A stretch of 64,000 bases of DNA from Streptomyces litmocidini (GCF_014649755.1 NZ_BMTQ01000001.1:496001-560000), one strand, 5' to 3'. Shown: positions 49,850-59,121, numbered from the stretch's first letter. The notes: generated by a model not told the origin, from the sequence alone. Made by a program: numbers and translations.

Positions 49850-51673
49850 CTAGCCGAGGCGCTCCACGAGGGCGTGGTACTCGTCCCACAGTTCCTTCGG
49901 CGTGTGGTCGCCGAAGGTGTTCAGGTGGTCGGGGACGAGGGCGGCCTCTTCGCGCCACACGTCGCGGTCGACCTTGAGGAGGAACTCCAGGTCCTCGGCC
50001 GGCAGGTCCAGGCCCTCGGTGTCGAGGGACTCGGCGGTCGGCAGGATGCCGATCGGGGTCTCGACGCCCTCGGCCCTGCCGTCGAGGCGCTCGACGATCC
50101 ACTTCAGGACGCGGCTGTTCTCGCCGAAGCCGGGCCAGACGAACTTGCCGGCGTCGTTCTTGCGGAACCAGTTCACGTAGTAGATCTTCGGCAGCTTCGA
50201 CGCGTCGGCGTCCTTGCCCACCTTGACCCAGTGGGCCATGTAGTCGCCCATGTTGTAGCCGCAGAAGGGCAGCATGGCGAAGGGGTCGCGGCGCAGCTCG
50301 CCGACCTTGCCCTCGGCGGCGGCGGTCTTCTCGGAGGCGACGTTCGCGCCGAGGAAGACGCCGTGGTTCCAGTCGAAGGACTCGGTGACCAGCGGGACGG
50401 CGGAGGCGCGGCGGCCGCCGAAGAGGATCGCGGAGATCGGGACGCCCTTGGGGTCCTCCCACTCGGGGGCGATCGTCGGGCACTGGCCGGCCGGGACGGT
50501 GAAGCGGGCGTTCGGGTGGGCGGCCGGGGTCTCGGACTCCGGCGTCCAGTCGTTGCCCTTCCAGTCGACGAGGTGCGCGGGCGCCTCCTCGGTCATGCCC
50601 TCCCACCACACGTCGCCGTCGTCGGTGAGCGCGACGTTCGTGAAGACGGAGTTGCCCCACAGGGTCTTCATGGCGTTGGCGTTGGTGTGCTCGCCGGTGC
50701 CGGGCGCGACGCCGAAGAAGCCGGCCTCGGGGTTGATCGCGTAGAGGCGGCCGTCCTCGCCGAAGCGCATCCAGGCGATGTCGTCGCCGATGGTCTCGAC
50801 CGTCCAGCCGGGGACCGTGGGCTCCAGCATGGCGAGGTTGGTCTTGCCGCAGGCGGACGGGAAGGCGGCGGCGACGTACTTGGCCTCGCCCTGCGGCGGC
50901 GTCAGCTTGAGGATGAGCATGTGCTCGGCCAGCCAGCCCTCGTCGCGCGCCATGACGGACGCGATGCGCAGGGCGTAGCACTTCTTGCCGAGCAGGGCGT
51001 TGCCGCCGTAGCCGGAGCCGTAGGACCAGATCTCGCGGGTCTCGGGGAAGTGCGAGATGTACTTGGTGGAGTTGCACGGCCACGGCACGTCCTCCTGGCC
51101 CTCCTCCAGGGGGGCGCCGAGGGTGTGGACGGCCTTGACGAAGAAGCCGTCGGTGCCGAGCTCGTCGAGGACGGCCTGTCCCATGCGGGTCATGGTGCGC
51201 ATGGAGACGGCGACGTACGCGGAGTCGGTGATCTCGACGCCGATGGCGGAGAGCGGGGAGCCGACGGGGCCCATGCAGAAGGGCACGACGTACATGGTGC
51301 GGCCGCGCATGGAGCCGCGGAAGATGCCCTTCTCGCCGGCGAAGATCTCCTTCATCTCCGCGGGGGCCTTCCAGTGGTTGGTCGGGCCCGCGTCCTCCTC
51401 CTTCTCGGAGCAGATGAAGGTCCGGTCCTCGACGCGCGCGACGTCGGACGGGTCGGAGGCGGCGTAGTACGAGTTCGGGCGCTTGACCGGGTCGAGCTTC
51501 TTGAAGGTCCCCTTGGCGACGAGCTCCTCGCACAGGCGCTCGTACTCGGCCTCGGATCCGTCGCACCAGACGATGTTGTCCGGCTGGGTGATCTCGGCGA
51601 TCTCGTTCACCCAGGAGACGAGCTCCTGGTGCTGGGTCGGGACGTCGGTGGGAGCCGCGTTGTCGCGCGCCAC
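49850..51673 (-). CDS. pckA: Phosphoenolpyruvate carboxykinase (GTP)
   Basis: A 607-residue GTP-type PEPCK that turns oxaloacetate and GTP into PEP, carbon dioxide and GDP in gluconeogenesis. Key parts: the N-terminal [26 protein letters not shown], the P-loop [13 protein letters not shown] with the reactive Cys, [20 protein letters not shown] with metal-binding Asp, and [18 protein letters not shown]. The GTG at 51673 has GGAGC nearby. Full length and all motifs are intact. It is monocistronic and convergent with the Tat-exported hydrolase gene. Confidence 0.97.
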   Translation of the reverse strand: MARDNAAPTDVPTQHQELVSWVNEIAEITQPDNIVWCDGSEAEYERLCEELVAKGTFKKLDPVKRPNSYYAASDPSDVARVEDRTFICSEKEEDAGPTNHWKAPAEMKEIFAGEKGIFRGSMRGRTMYVVPFCMGPVGSPLSAIGVEITDSAYVAVSMRTMTRMGQAVLDELGTDGFFVKAVHTLGAPLEEGQEDVPWPCNSTKYISHFPETREIWSYGSGYGGNALLGKKCYALRIASVMARDEGWLAEHMLILKLTPPQGEAKYVAAAFPSACGKTNLAMLEPTVPGWTVETIGDDIAWMRFGEDGRLYAINPEAGFFGVAPGTGEHTNANAMKTLWGNSVFTNVALTDDGDVWWEGMTEEAPAHLVDWKGNDWTPESETPAAHPNARFTVPAGQCPTIAPEWEDPKGVPISAILFGGRRASAVPLVTESFDWNHGVFLGANVASEKTAAAEGKVGELRRDPFAMLPFCGYNMGDYMAHWVKVGKDADASKLPKIYYVNWFRKNDAGKFVWPGFGENSRVLKWIVERLDGRAEGVETPIGILPTAESLDTEGLDLPAEDLEFLLKVDRDVWREEAALVPDHLNTFGDHTPKELWDEYHALVERLG

Positions 51674-51870
51674 GATTGCTCCTTGAAGAGGGGTTTTTTA
51701 GATGTATGCCCCGTGGGGGCCGCGACCCGGATGCTTCGTAGCTGCTCATCCGGTGCCGACCGCACTCATTTGATCATCCGATGGATACGCCCATATGTCC
51801 AGGGGGGTGCACATGTGAGCATCGCCACTCATGTCCGGTACCTACGGGGGCGTAGCTAGGATTCGTTCCC

Positions 51871-52557
51871 ATGACTGCAGCCACGCCGGAAGTGCCCCCG
51901 ACCGAGCGCGCCCTGCCGCTCCCGACGAAGCCCCGGCTCAGGGGATGGCTGCACGCGGGCATGTTCCCCGCGGTGGTCGTCGCGGGCCTCGTCCTCGTCG
52001 CGCTCTCCGACTCGCCCCGCGCCCGCGTCGCCTGCGGGATCTACGTCCTCACCGCCTGCCTGCTCTTCGGCATCAGCGCGCTGTACCACCGCGGCGACTG
52101 GGGTCCGCGCGGCGAGGCCGTGCTCCGGCGCCTCGACCACGCCAACATCTTCCTGATCATCGCGGGCACTTACACCCCGCTCACCCTGCTGCTGCTCCCC
52201 GACTCCACGGCGAAGCCGCTCATGTGGGCGGTCTGGGGCGCGGCCGCCGCCGGCATCGCCTTCCGCGTCTTCTGGGTCGGCGCCCCTCGCTGGCTGTACA
52301 CGCCCTGCTACATCGCGATGGGCTGGGCCGCCGTCTTCTTCCTGCCCGACTTCATGCGCGCGGGCGGCGTCGCCGTCCTCGTCCTCGTCGTCGTCGGCGG
52401 ACTGCTCTACAGCGCGGGCGGCGTCATCTACGGCATCAAGCGGCCGAACCCCTCGCCGCGCTGGTTCGGCTTCCACGAGGTCTTCCACTTGCTGACCCTG
52501 GCGGCCTTCATCGTCCACTACGTCGGCATCTCGCTGGTGGCGTACCAGCACGCCTGA
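51871..52557 (+). CDS. Hemolysin III family membrane protein
   Basis: A 228-residue PAQR-related protein with seven helices. Conserved residues: the Ser and His of ISALYHRGDW, LDHANIFLIIAGTYTPLTL with His and Asp, and HEVFHLLTLAAFIVHY. The PAQR zinc/hydrolase-type ligands are present. Despite the family name, a lytic role is unproven. The ATG at 51871 lies only eight bases after a TAGGAT box (51857-51862), so the mRNA may be almost leaderless. A TetR gene follows by 44 bases. Confidence 0.9.
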   Translation: MTAATPEVPPTERALPLPTKPRLRGWLHAGMFPAVVVAGLVLVALSDSPRARVACGIYVLTACLLFGISALYHRGDWGPRGEAVLRRLDHANIFLIIAGTYTPLTLLLLPDSTAKPLMWAVWGAAAAGIAFRVFWVGAPRWLYTPCYIAMGWAAVFFLPDFMRAGGVAVLVLVVVGGLLYSAGGVIYGIKRPNPSPRWFGFHEVFHLLTLAAFIVHYVGISLVAYQHA

Positions 52558-52601
52558 CCGGCCCGCCCGGCCGGCCCGCCCGGCCTGGGACAATGAGGGC
52601 C

Positions 52602-53192
52602 ATGAGCCTGCGCGAACGGAAGAAGGCGAAGACCCGCGCGGCGATCCGGAAGGCCACCTACCGGCTCGCCGCCGAGCAGGGCTGGGACGCCGCCACCACC
52701 GAGCGCATCGCCGAGGCCGCCGAGGTCTCCCCCTCCACCGTCGTGCGCTACTTCCCGGTCCGGGAGGACATCCTCCTCACCGCCGAGAACGACGAGGAGC
52801 TCGAGGCCCGGCTGCGCGCCCGCCCCGCCGGCGAGGAACCCCTCGCCTCGCTCCGGGCGGTCGTCCTCGAAGCCGTCCGCGCCGCCCTCGCCGAGGAGCC
52901 CGAGGAGACCCGGCTGCGCGCCCGCCTCATGGCGGAGATCCCCGCCGTCCGCGCCCGGCTCACCGAGACGACCGCGGTCACCGGCCGTCGCCTCGCCGGC
53001 GCGATCGCCGACCGCACCGGCCGGGACGCGGACGACCTGGAGGTGCGGGTCTTCACGGCGGCGGCCCTCGGCGCCCTGCGCGAGGCCGCCGTCTACTGGG
53101 CCGAGCACGACGGGGCCGACGACCTCGTCGACCTCCTCGACCGCGCGGTCGACGCCCTCAGGGGCGGCCCGGCGCTCCCAGCGCGGCCCTGA
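52602..53192 (+). CDS. TetR family transcriptional regulator
   Basis: A 196-residue TetR protein. DNA-binding domain: MSLRERKKAKTRAAIRKATY, then WDAATTERIAEAAEVSPSTV and RYFPVREDIL (about 1-60). The C-terminal helical ligand domain has LRARLMAEIPAVRARLTETT. An ATG at 52593 is an alternative start. It probably controls the gene before it or itself. Its 3' end overlaps the convergent GH26-like gene by 35 bases. Confidence 0.9.
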   Translation: MSLRERKKAKTRAAIRKATYRLAAEQGWDAATTERIAEAAEVSPSTVVRYFPVREDILLTAENDEELEARLRARPAGEEPLASLRAVVLEAVRAALAEEPEETRLRARLMAEIPAVRARLTETTAVTGRRLAGAIADRTGRDADDLEVRVFTAAALGALREAAVYWAEHDGADDLVDLLDRAVDALRGGPALPARP

Positions 53193-54177
53193 CGATCCGC
53201 GCCGACTCCGGGTTGTCGGCGCACTCCCACACTCCGTGCGGGCAGTAGTCGGTGACGGTCTGGTAGACGGGCCGGTGCTCCGCGAACCAGTCCAGCATCC
53301 CCCGCACGTAGGCCGGGTTGTCCCCGTTCCTGAAGAGCCCCCACTCCGGGTACGAGACGGGCTTGCCGTGCGCCGCGGCGAAGCGCACGTGGTGCGCGAG
53401 CCCGTACTCCTCGTCCACCTGTTCCTCGAAGGAGAGCCCGGCGGGCTGGTCGTAGGCGTCCATCCCGATGATGTCCACCACGTCGTCGCCCGGGTAGCAG
53501 TGCGGCCAGGGGATCGCGTCGAGCCCCCGGCTCGGCGTGAAGTCGAAGCGGAACCGCTGCCCCGGCACGCCCCGCAACACCCCCACCGCCCTCCGCCAGT
53601 ACGCCTTCCAGGCCGTCGGGTCCGGCCCGCAGCGATGGCCGTACGTGGTGCCGTTCATCTCCCAGCCGAGCACCAGGACCGCGTCGCCGAGCCCGTGCTC
53701 CACGAGCCGCTCCCCCAGGGTCCGGAAGTGCCCGTCGTACGCCCCGTCCGCGCCCCGCCGCAGCCCGGCCCGCACCTCGGCGTCCGGAAGGCCGGCCTCG
53801 TTGCGGTCGAGCATCGGCACGTTCAGCACGAAGAGCCGCCCCGGCCGCTCCGCCCTCCAGCGCGCCCAGGGCCCGAAGAGCGCCGGATGCCCCTCGATGT
53901 TGGACCAGCGGTCGCCCGGCAGATAGGTGTGGCCGACGGTCAGGGAGTCGCCGCCGAGCCAGGCCTGCACCTGCGCGATCCGCCGCACCCCGGCCTCGTC
54001 GGAGCCGGTGAAGAACCCCGACGGGACGTCCGGCAGCGGCTGTTGCCCGGGCGCGGTCCCGGCGTGCCGGCCGCCCGGCACGAGCCGGTCGGGCAGCAGG
54101 AGGAGTACGACGACGGCCGCGAGCAGCACGGTCAGTGCTGCCCGCGGCCAGGTGAACCGGGCGGGGAGGCGGCTCAC
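53158..54177 (-). CDS. Membrane-anchored GH26-like glycoside hydrolase
   Basis: A 339-residue protein with an N-terminal membrane anchor (about 11-30) and a TIM-barrel domain of the GH26/GH-A type. The acid/base Glu is in LVLGWEMNGTTYG, and the nucleophile Glu in SYPEWGLFRNGD. Other barrel motifs include DIIGMDAYDQP and FDFTPSR. GH26 members cut beta-mannan or beta-1,3/1,4-glucan; a substrate cannot be assigned. The GTG start is one base after the VKOR stop, so both are co-transcribed. Confidence 0.83.
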   Translation of the reverse strand: MSRLPARFTWPRAALTVLLAAVVVLLLLPDRLVPGGRHAGTAPGQQPLPDVPSGFFTGSDEAGVRRIAQVQAWLGGDSLTVGHTYLPGDRWSNIEGHPALFGPWARWRAERPGRLFVLNVPMLDRNEAGLPDAEVRAGLRRGADGAYDGHFRTLGERLVEHGLGDAVLVLGWEMNGTTYGHRCGPDPTAWKAYWRRAVGVLRGVPGQRFRFDFTPSRGLDAIPWPHCYPGDDVVDIIGMDAYDQPAGLSFEEQVDEEYGLAHHVRFAAAHGKPVSYPEWGLFRNGDNPAYVRGMLDWFAEHRPVYQTVTDYCPHGVWECADNPESARIVRAALGAPGRP

Positions 54178-54178
54178 G

Positions 54179-54826
54179 TCAGCTCGTCCAGAAGTCCCAC
54201 CAGCGGGTCAGGATCAGCATCCCGATGATCCCGACGTGCAGGACGGGCAGGGCGAAGGCGAACTCGCCGAGGAAGGTCCGCAGTCCCGCCGGTGCGGGCA
54301 GCAGACGCTCCCGGACGTTGTGCGCGGTGACGTACCAGAACATGGTGAGGGTGGCGGTCCAGGCCAGGCAGCACCACAGACAGAGCGAGTTGATCTCGTA
54401 CAGCGACTGGTACATCAGCCAGGTGCAGAAGCCCACGCCGAAGAGCATCCCGGCGTTGAGGCCGAGCCAGAACCAGCCCCGGTAGCGGGCCCCGGCGAGC
54501 AGCCCGGCACCCACGGCGACGACGACGGCGTACGTGACGAGCCCGAGCATCGGGTTCGGGAAGCCGAACACCGCCGCCTGCTCGCTCTTCATGATGTTGC
54601 CGCAGGACACGACCGGGTTCAGGCTGCACCCGGGCTGGAAGCCGGGGTCCTCCAGGAGCAGGAACTTGTCGATCGTGATCACCCAGCCGGCGAGCACGCC
54701 CGCCGCCCCGGTGACGACCAGCAGCCAGGCCAGGGCCCGGCTCGCGCCGACCGGCCCCGTGGTCTCCGGCGCGGCCCCGTCCCGCCGCTGGCCCGGCACC
54801 CCGCCCCGTACGTTCACCGTCGCCAT
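54179..54826 (-). CDS. Vitamin K epoxide reductase family protein
   Basis: A 215-residue membrane protein with five helices. The loop cysteines are Cys67 and Cys75 (QPGCSLN and VSCGN) and the active site is CLWC (Cys149-Cys152), with a conserved Ser before it. Bacterial VKOR reoxidises a DsbA-like protein and passes electrons to menaquinone, driving disulfide formation in exported proteins. It is followed by the GH26-like gene and preceded by a DUF5949 gene by 18 bases. No thioredoxin domain is fused. Confidence 0.93.
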   Translation of the reverse strand: MATVNVRGGVPGQRRDGAAPETTGPVGASRALAWLLVVTGAAGVLAGWVITIDKFLLLEDPGFQPGCSLNPVVSCGNIMKSEQAAVFGFPNPMLGLVTYAVVVAVGAGLLAGARYRGWFWLGLNAGMLFGVGFCTWLMYQSLYEINSLCLWCCLAWTATLTMFWYVTAHNVRERLLPAPAGLRTFLGEFAFALPVLHVGIIGMLILTRWWDFWTS

Positions 54827-54844
54827 GACGCGGTTCCTTCCCGC

Positions 54845-55348
54845 TCAGCCCTGGATGCGGCGGACCGGCAACAGGACGTGGGCGCAGTCGGTGAGCATCT
54901 CCTCGTCCGAGACGAAGGCCCGCAGCCGCGCCTCGTCGACGGGCTGTCCGGGCACGCCCTCGGACCAGGGGCGCACCGAGCAGAGGAAGTAGACCTTGCC
55001 CTCGGCGTGGGCGGCCGCCTCCCACTCCTCCGGCACCGGGCACTGGACCTTCAGGAAGGGCAGGGTGAGCACGGCGGAACCGCCCTCGACGAGCAGCGTG
55101 GCGTTGATCCCGGCGTCCTTCTCCAGATCGAAGAGCCGGTCGCCGACCGAGAGGTTCATCGACTCCAGGGCCGCGCGCATCGCCTGCTGACCGGCCTCCG
55201 GGCCGTCCCGGCCGTCACCGAGCGAATACGCCATCAGGAACGGCGTGCCCGCCGAATCGGCGGAGGGCTCGCTGGCCCACGGAATCACCGTGAGAGTTCC
55301 CAGCGGAGAGGCGCTGCGTGCCGAGGAAACGACGTGGGAAGTGGTCAT
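54845..55348 (-). CDS. DUF5949 family protein
   Basis: A 167-residue protein of the actinobacterial DUF5949 family, recognised from SPLGTLTVIPWASEPS, LMAYSLGDGRDGPEAGQQAM, VQCPVPEEWEAA and VYFLCSVRPWSEGVPG. It has no signal peptide and no membrane helix. The function is unknown. The ATG at 55348 is the chosen start. It heads a small operon with VKOR and the GH26-like gene. Confidence 0.85.
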   Translation of the reverse strand: MTTSHVVSSARSASPLGTLTVIPWASEPSADSAGTPFLMAYSLGDGRDGPEAGQQAMRAALESMNLSVGDRLFDLEKDAGINATLLVEGGSAVLTLPFLKVQCPVPEEWEAAAHAEGKVYFLCSVRPWSEGVPGQPVDEARLRAFVSDEEMLTDCAHVLLPVRRIQG

Positions 55349-55499
55349 GCAACCGGATGCTAATGCTCCAACCACCCTTTCTCCGCGCCGCTTTCACCCG
55401 AACGGCCGACATTCACACCGCTGGCATTTCCGCCGCAACGAACCCGGGGTTTCATCGTTGTGCCCCTGAGGGCATAAGCCGACCACCAGGAGATCACTG

Positions 55500-55901
55500 A
55501 TGATCGTCCCGCGCCGCGTCGCACTGCGGTCCCTGTTCGCCCTTGCCGTCACCGCCTTCACCGGCGGTGCGCTCGGCCGTGTCGCGAGCCGGCCGGAACC
55601 GGGGGGAACGCGCGATCCGCACGCCTTCGACGAGGTGTACCGGGGCCGTCGCCTCCTGGGCTTCTCCGGCCCCGGCGGCGAGCCGACGGTCCTCGTCGAC
55701 GGCTGGCCGCTGCATCTGATGCGCTGCGCCGACGGCGGCTACGTCACCCCGATCGACCACTACGAGTCCTGCCCGACGCCCCTGGCGGCCACCCGCGCGG
55801 CCGTGGACGAACTGGGCACCGCCCGGCTCTCCCCCCTCGCGGGCGCCCACGGCGTCCCCACCGACCCGACGGGAGGGAGCCCGCGTGGTGTACACGCGTA
55901 A
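55500..55901 (+). CDS. melC1: Tyrosinase copper chaperone MelC1
   Basis: A 133-residue Tat-exported helper. The signal is PRRVALRSLFALAVTAFTGG. The mature part has the caddie-protein core EVYRGRRLLGFS, VLVDGWPLHLMRCADGGY and DHYESCPTPLAATRAAVDEL. MelC1 forms a complex with apo-tyrosinase, loads copper and carries the enzyme through the Tat pathway. The ATG at 55500 has AGGAG. It overlaps melC2 by 17 bases. Confidence 0.95.
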   Translation: MIVPRRVALRSLFALAVTAFTGGALGRVASRPEPGGTRDPHAFDEVYRGRRLLGFSGPGGEPTVLVDGWPLHLMRCADGGYVTPIDHYESCPTPLAATRAAVDELGTARLSPLAGAHGVPTDPTGGSPRGVHA

Positions 55902-56751
55902 GAACCAGCGCGATCTGACCGGCGCCGAGCGCCGCAAGTTCGTCGCCGCCGTCCTGGAGCTCAAGCGCACCGGTGCGTACGACCGCTTCGTCCGCACCCA
56001 CATCGACCACTACACGGCCGACGGGGAGGGCCGGCGCCGGATCGCCCACATGACGCCGAGCTTCCTGCCCTGGCACCGGAAGTTCCTGCTGGAGTTCGAG
56101 ACGGCCCTGCGCCGGATCGACCCGACGGTCTCCGTCCCGTACTGGGACTGGACCCGGGACAACTCCCCGGCCTCCTCGATCTGGCGCGAGGACTTCATGG
56201 GCGGCAACGGCCGCCGGGCCGACCTCCAGGTGATGACGGGCCCGTTCGCACACTCCGCCGGGCGGTGGACGATCACCCAGTCGATGACCGACACCCGCTA
56301 TCTGACCAGGGACTTCGGCCGCCCCCGGGACCCGATCGCGCTCCCCACCGCCGCCCAGCTCGACGAGGTGATGCGCGAACGGGTGTACGACGCCGCGCCC
56401 TGGAACTCGACGAGCGCCACCGGCTTCCGCAACGCCCTGGAGGGCTGGGCGTCCGGCCGGGGCAACGACCGGTTCCGGATCCACAACCGGGTGCACCGCT
56501 GGGTGGGTGGCCTGATGCTCGGCGGCGGCTCCGTGAACGACCCGGTCTTCTGGCTGCACCACGCCTTCGTCGACCTGGTCTGGTCGCGCTGGCAGCAGCG
56601 GAACCCCGGTGCCGCGTACCTGCCGGCGGAGCCGCCGCCCCTGGGTGACGCGCAGTACCGCAAGGTCGTCGCCCGGCACGAACCGATGGCGCCCTGGGGC
56701 GTGACCCCGGTGTCGATGTTCGACCACAGCCGGATCTACCGGTACGCGTGA
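55885..56751 (+). CDS. melC2: Tyrosinase MelC2
   Basis: A 288-residue type 3 copper enzyme that oxidises tyrosine and DOPA to quinones for melanin. CuA histidines are about His39, His55 and His64 (RTHIDHY, IAHMTPS, LPWHRKF). CuB histidines lie in RIHNRVHRWVGG and FWLHHAFVD. It has no signal of its own and leaves the cell with MelC1. The GTG at 55885 matches the known length. All copper ligands are present, so the gene should be functional. A 21-bp perfect terminator follows. Confidence 0.96.
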   Translation: MVYTRKNQRDLTGAERRKFVAAVLELKRTGAYDRFVRTHIDHYTADGEGRRRIAHMTPSFLPWHRKFLLEFETALRRIDPTVSVPYWDWTRDNSPASSIWREDFMGGNGRRADLQVMTGPFAHSAGRWTITQSMTDTRYLTRDFGRPRDPIALPTAAQLDEVMRERVYDAAPWNSTSATGFRNALEGWASGRGNDRFRIHNRVHRWVGGLMLGGGSVNDPVFWLHHAFVDLVWSRWQQRNPGAAYLPAEPPPLGDAQYRKVVARHEPMAPWGVTPVSMFDHSRIYRYA

Positions 56752-56757
56752 GCCCCG

Positions 56758-56804
56758 CACACGGATGTCCCCCCGGCCTTCGCGGCCGGGGGGACATCCG
56801 TGTG
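56758..56804. terminator. Very strong bidirectional terminator
   Basis: A perfect 21-bp stem (56758-56778 with 56784-56804) with the loop TTCGC lies between melC2 and the convergent chaplin gene. Confidence 0.95.
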
Positions 56805-56814
56805 GAGCGGGGGA

Positions 56815-57099
56815 TCAGCCGCCGTAGCCGCCGTCGGCGTTGCCACGGCCGCCGTGGCCGTCGGCGTTGATGCAGGTGTTGCCGAACGCCGGGTTCAGCA
56901 GACCGATGACGTTGACCGTGTTGCCGCAGAGGTTGACCGGCACGTGGACCGGGACCTGGACGACGTTGCCGGAGGCGACACCGGGCGAGTGGGCGGCGAC
57001 GGCCCCGGCGCCGGCGTCGGCGACGGCCAGGCCGGCTCCGCTGAGGGCAACGGCACCCGTGCCGGCGAGGACAGCGGCAGCCTTCGCGATGCGAGACAT
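56815..57099 (-). CDS. Short chaplin with Gly-rich tail
   Basis: A 94-residue secreted chaplin. The signal peptide ends near AVADAG (about 28). A single chaplin domain covers about 38-80: SPGVASGNVVQVPVHVPVNL, with Cys58 and Cys76 forming the family disulfide, and NTVNVIGLLNPAFGNT between them. The tail DGHGGRGNADGGYGG is an extra compared with the other chaplin here. Chaplins assemble into amyloid films that coat aerial hyphae. The ATG at 57099 has AAGGAG. Developmental control is expected but no sigma-factor box was identified. Confidence 0.95.
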   Translation of the reverse strand: MSRIAKAAAVLAGTGAVALSGAGLAVADAGAGAVAAHSPGVASGNVVQVPVHVPVNLCGNTVNVIGLLNPAFGNTCINADGHGGRGNADGGYGG

Positions 57100-57396
57100 C
57101 AAGAACTCCTTGGGCTGGAAAGCGACCGCAGGAATCACGGCCGTCACTTCCGTTCAACGCCGGTCACCGGAGAGGGTCACGGGCATTGGGCCGAAAGGGA
57201 AGCAGGAAAATCGAAAATGGCCCGCGGGCCGAATGCCGTCCGCCGCCGGATACGACGGAACGCCTTCGGTCCGCGGGCCGCGGCCATGCGACAAGCCTTC
57301 TCTTGCAACGACCGACGGCCCTTGGGGTGGCGGGGAAGAATCGTGTCTTCACCCGCCCGGTCAACGGTCGTACTGATGAACGGTGACGCGCGCGTG
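57100..57396 (-). promoter_or_regulatory. Chaplin upstream region
   Basis: About 300 bases without a gene. It includes the perfect 12-base palindrome GGCCCGCGGGCC (57219-57230) and a purine-rich AT-richer stretch at 57190-57218. It should hold the chaplin promoter and the end of the secreted protein gene, but no clear boxes were found. Confidence 0.4.
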
Positions 57397-57909
57397 TCAG
57401 CCCGCGTCCGGCGCCAGACCCAGCTGCGGGTCGAGGGCTCCGCTGAGCACCGGGGCGAGGAGTCCGACCTGGGGCTTCGTCAGGCCCGGCAGTCCGGCGA
57501 GCCCATTGCCGCGCGGGGCCTCCACCGGGTTGCCGACGACGGCGCCCGGGGTGGCCGCCTTCATCTCCGAGTGCGGGCTGCTGAGCAGGGCGCGACCGGG
57601 CTCGCTGCCCTTGAGGAGCTCGGGCAGCGGCGCGTCGACGACGGTCTCCGGCAGGGTGCCGGCCAGCGGGACGCTGGGCAGGGCGACGTCCGGAAGCGCG
57701 CCGACCCCCTTCTGGAAACCGGTGGGCGCGCCGGGCATCGGGACGGGAACGCCGGTCGCCACGGTCGGCGCGTCCATCGGCAGGACCGGCTCCAGGCCCT
57801 GGAGCGGAACGACCACCGGAGCCTCGACGGCGGCGGCGGGAGTGGCCAGGGCGGCGGAGGCGAACGCGGTCATGAGGAGCCCCATGCCGGCGTGAGAACG
57901 CAGAGTCAT
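57397..57909 (-). CDS. Secreted Pro/Val/Leu-rich protein of unknown function
   Basis: A 170-residue exported protein. The signal peptide ends near PAAAVEAP (about 27). The mature part is rich in Pro, Val and Leu with short motifs (PLQGLEPVLPMDAPTVATG; VVDAPLPELLKG) and no cysteine pair. It resembles unnamed secreted proteins found beside chaplin genes in Streptomyces. The ATG at 57909 has a weak site (AGAGGGG, 13 bases away). It follows the sortase-type repeat protein gene and ends before the chaplin control region. Confidence 0.78.
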   Translation of the reverse strand: MTLRSHAGMGLLMTAFASAALATPAAAVEAPVVVPLQGLEPVLPMDAPTVATGVPVPMPGAPTGFQKGVGALPDVALPSVPLAGTLPETVVDAPLPELLKGSEPGRALLSSPHSEMKAATPGAVVGNPVEAPRGNGLAGLPGLTKPQVGLLAPVLSGALDPQLGLAPDAG

Positions 57910-57971
57910 GTGAGGAGAACGAGCCCCTCTGCCGAAACGTCGCGGGACTAACCCGTGTGCAGCAACGCGCG

Positions 57972-57999
57972 GGGCCCTCACCGGTGAAGGCGAGGGCCC
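57972..57999 (-). terminator. Terminator after the repeat protein gene
   Basis: GGGCCCTC (57972-57979) pairs with GAGGGCCC (57992-57999) across a 12-base loop, downstream of the sortase-type repeat protein gene. Confidence 0.6.
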
Positions 58000-58026
58000 T
58001 GGTTGACGCGGTGACGGCGGTCGGGG

Positions 58027-58956
58027 TCAGTGCCGGCGGGCGAGCCGTCCACCACGGAGGTAGACGACGCCACCGCCGATGACCAGCGCGGCACTGATCG
58101 CGGCGGCACCCATGAGCGCGGGGTCCATACCGGTCCCGGGCAGCTCCCCGCAATCGTGATGCGGGCCCTGCTCACAGGTGGGACGGTCGGTCGGGCGGTC
58201 GGTGGGGTGACCCGTGGGGTGGTCGGTGGGGTGGTCGGTGGGGTGGCCCGTGGGGCGGTCGGTGGGGTGACCCGTGGGGTGGTCGGTGGGGTGGCCCGTG
58301 GGGTGGCCGGTCGGGTGACCCGTCGGGTGGCCGGTGGGGTGGCCGGTGGGGTGACCCGTCGGATGGCCGGTCGGGTGACCCGTCGGATGATCCGTCGGAT
58401 GGCCGGTGGGGTGATCCGTCGGATGGCCGGTGGGGTAGCCGGTCGGGTGACCGGTCGGATGGCCCGTGGGATGCCCCGTCGGATGACCGGTCGGGTGGCT
58501 CGTCGGGTGACCCGTCGGATGATCCGTGGGGTGGCCGGTCGGGTGCCCCGTCGGATGACCGGTCGGGTGGCTCGTCGGCTGACCCGTCGGATGACCCGTG
58601 GGGTGGCCGGTCGGGTGACCCGTGGGGTGGCCGGTCGGCTGACCCGTCGGCTGACCCGTCGGCCCCGGTCCCGGTCCCGGCCCCTCGCCGTAGCCGCCCG
58701 GCTCCTCGCCGTAGCCGTCGGGGTCCTCCGCGTGGCCGCAGAGGTCTCCGACGGCCGCCCCGGCGATCCCGCCGAGCTGCATGGTGTCGCAGACGTCCGC
58801 CGGCAGGGTGGCCCGGACGTGGCCGGACGTGCCGGAGCCGGGCCTGTCGCCGGTATCGGGGTGGGAGTTCGCGGCCAGGGCGAAGCCCCCGCTCAGCGAC
58901 AGGATGCCGGTCGCTGCCGCCGCGGTGAGTACTTTCCTGCTGATGATGGACCGCAT
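58027..58956 (-). CDS. Cell-wall-anchored protein with PTGH tetrapeptide repeats
   Basis: A 309-residue surface protein. A signal peptide ends near ALAANSH (about 29). A short domain carries two cysteines 17 residues apart (PADVCDTMQLGG to GDLCGHAED), then an acidic/Gly linker. About 40 tandem tetrapeptides follow (PTGH, PTDH, PTGQ, PTSH, PTDR). The end is a sorting signal: LPGTG, a hydrophobic helix and RGGRLARRH. A sortase should attach it to peptidoglycan, and the His-rich stalk may bind metal or span the wall. The ATG at 58956 has GAGGAAGAG. Confidence 0.88.
   Translation of the reverse strand: MRSIISRKVLTAAAATGILSLSGGFALAANSHPDTGDRPGSGTSGHVRATLPADVCDTMQLGGIAGAAVGDLCGHAEDPDGYGEEPGGYGEGPGPGPGPTGQPTGQPTGHPTGHPTGHPTGHPTGQPTSHPTGHPTGHPTGHPTDHPTGHPTSHPTGHPTGHPTGHPTGHPTGYPTGHPTDHPTGHPTDHPTGHPTGHPTGHPTGHPTGHPTGHPTGHPTGHPTDHPTGHPTDRPTGHPTDHPTDHPTGHPTDRPTDRPTCEQGPHHDCGELPGTGMDPALMGAAAISAALVIGGGVVYLRGGRLARRH
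58180..58662 (-). repeat. 12-bp minisatellite, about 40 units
   Basis: A 12-bp unit of GTGGGGTGGCCG/GTCGGATGACCC type repeats about 40 times with third-base drift. It encodes the PTGH-like stalk. Confidence 0.95.
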
Positions 58957-59095
58957 ACCGCTCTTCCTCTGGAGAAAGGGAGAGACCGGCGAGGATCCCC
59001 CCTCGCTCCGACCGGCCTGATCCGCACCGACGTTCACGTGGGATCGGCCAGAGGGTATGGGTCGGCGCCCGGCGCACAGCCGGGGCCACACGGCA

Positions 59096-59121
59096 GCTGA
59101 TCAGAAAATCATTCGATCAGC
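59096..59121. promoter_or_regulatory. Inverted repeat upstream of the repeat protein gene
   Basis: GCTGATC (59096-59102) and GATCAGC (59115-59121) flank an A/T-rich 12-base spacer. The site could be an operator for the surface protein gene or a weak terminator for the small secreted gene before it. Confidence 0.35.

Noticed and set aside
55245..55500. Small plus-strand ORFs between the DUF5949 gene and melC1
   Set aside because: They cover the divergent promoter region, lack ribosome sites and look like no known protein.
58180..58662. CRISPR array
   Set aside because: The short-period repeat has no unique spacers and encodes an uninterrupted PTGH protein stalk on the minus strand.
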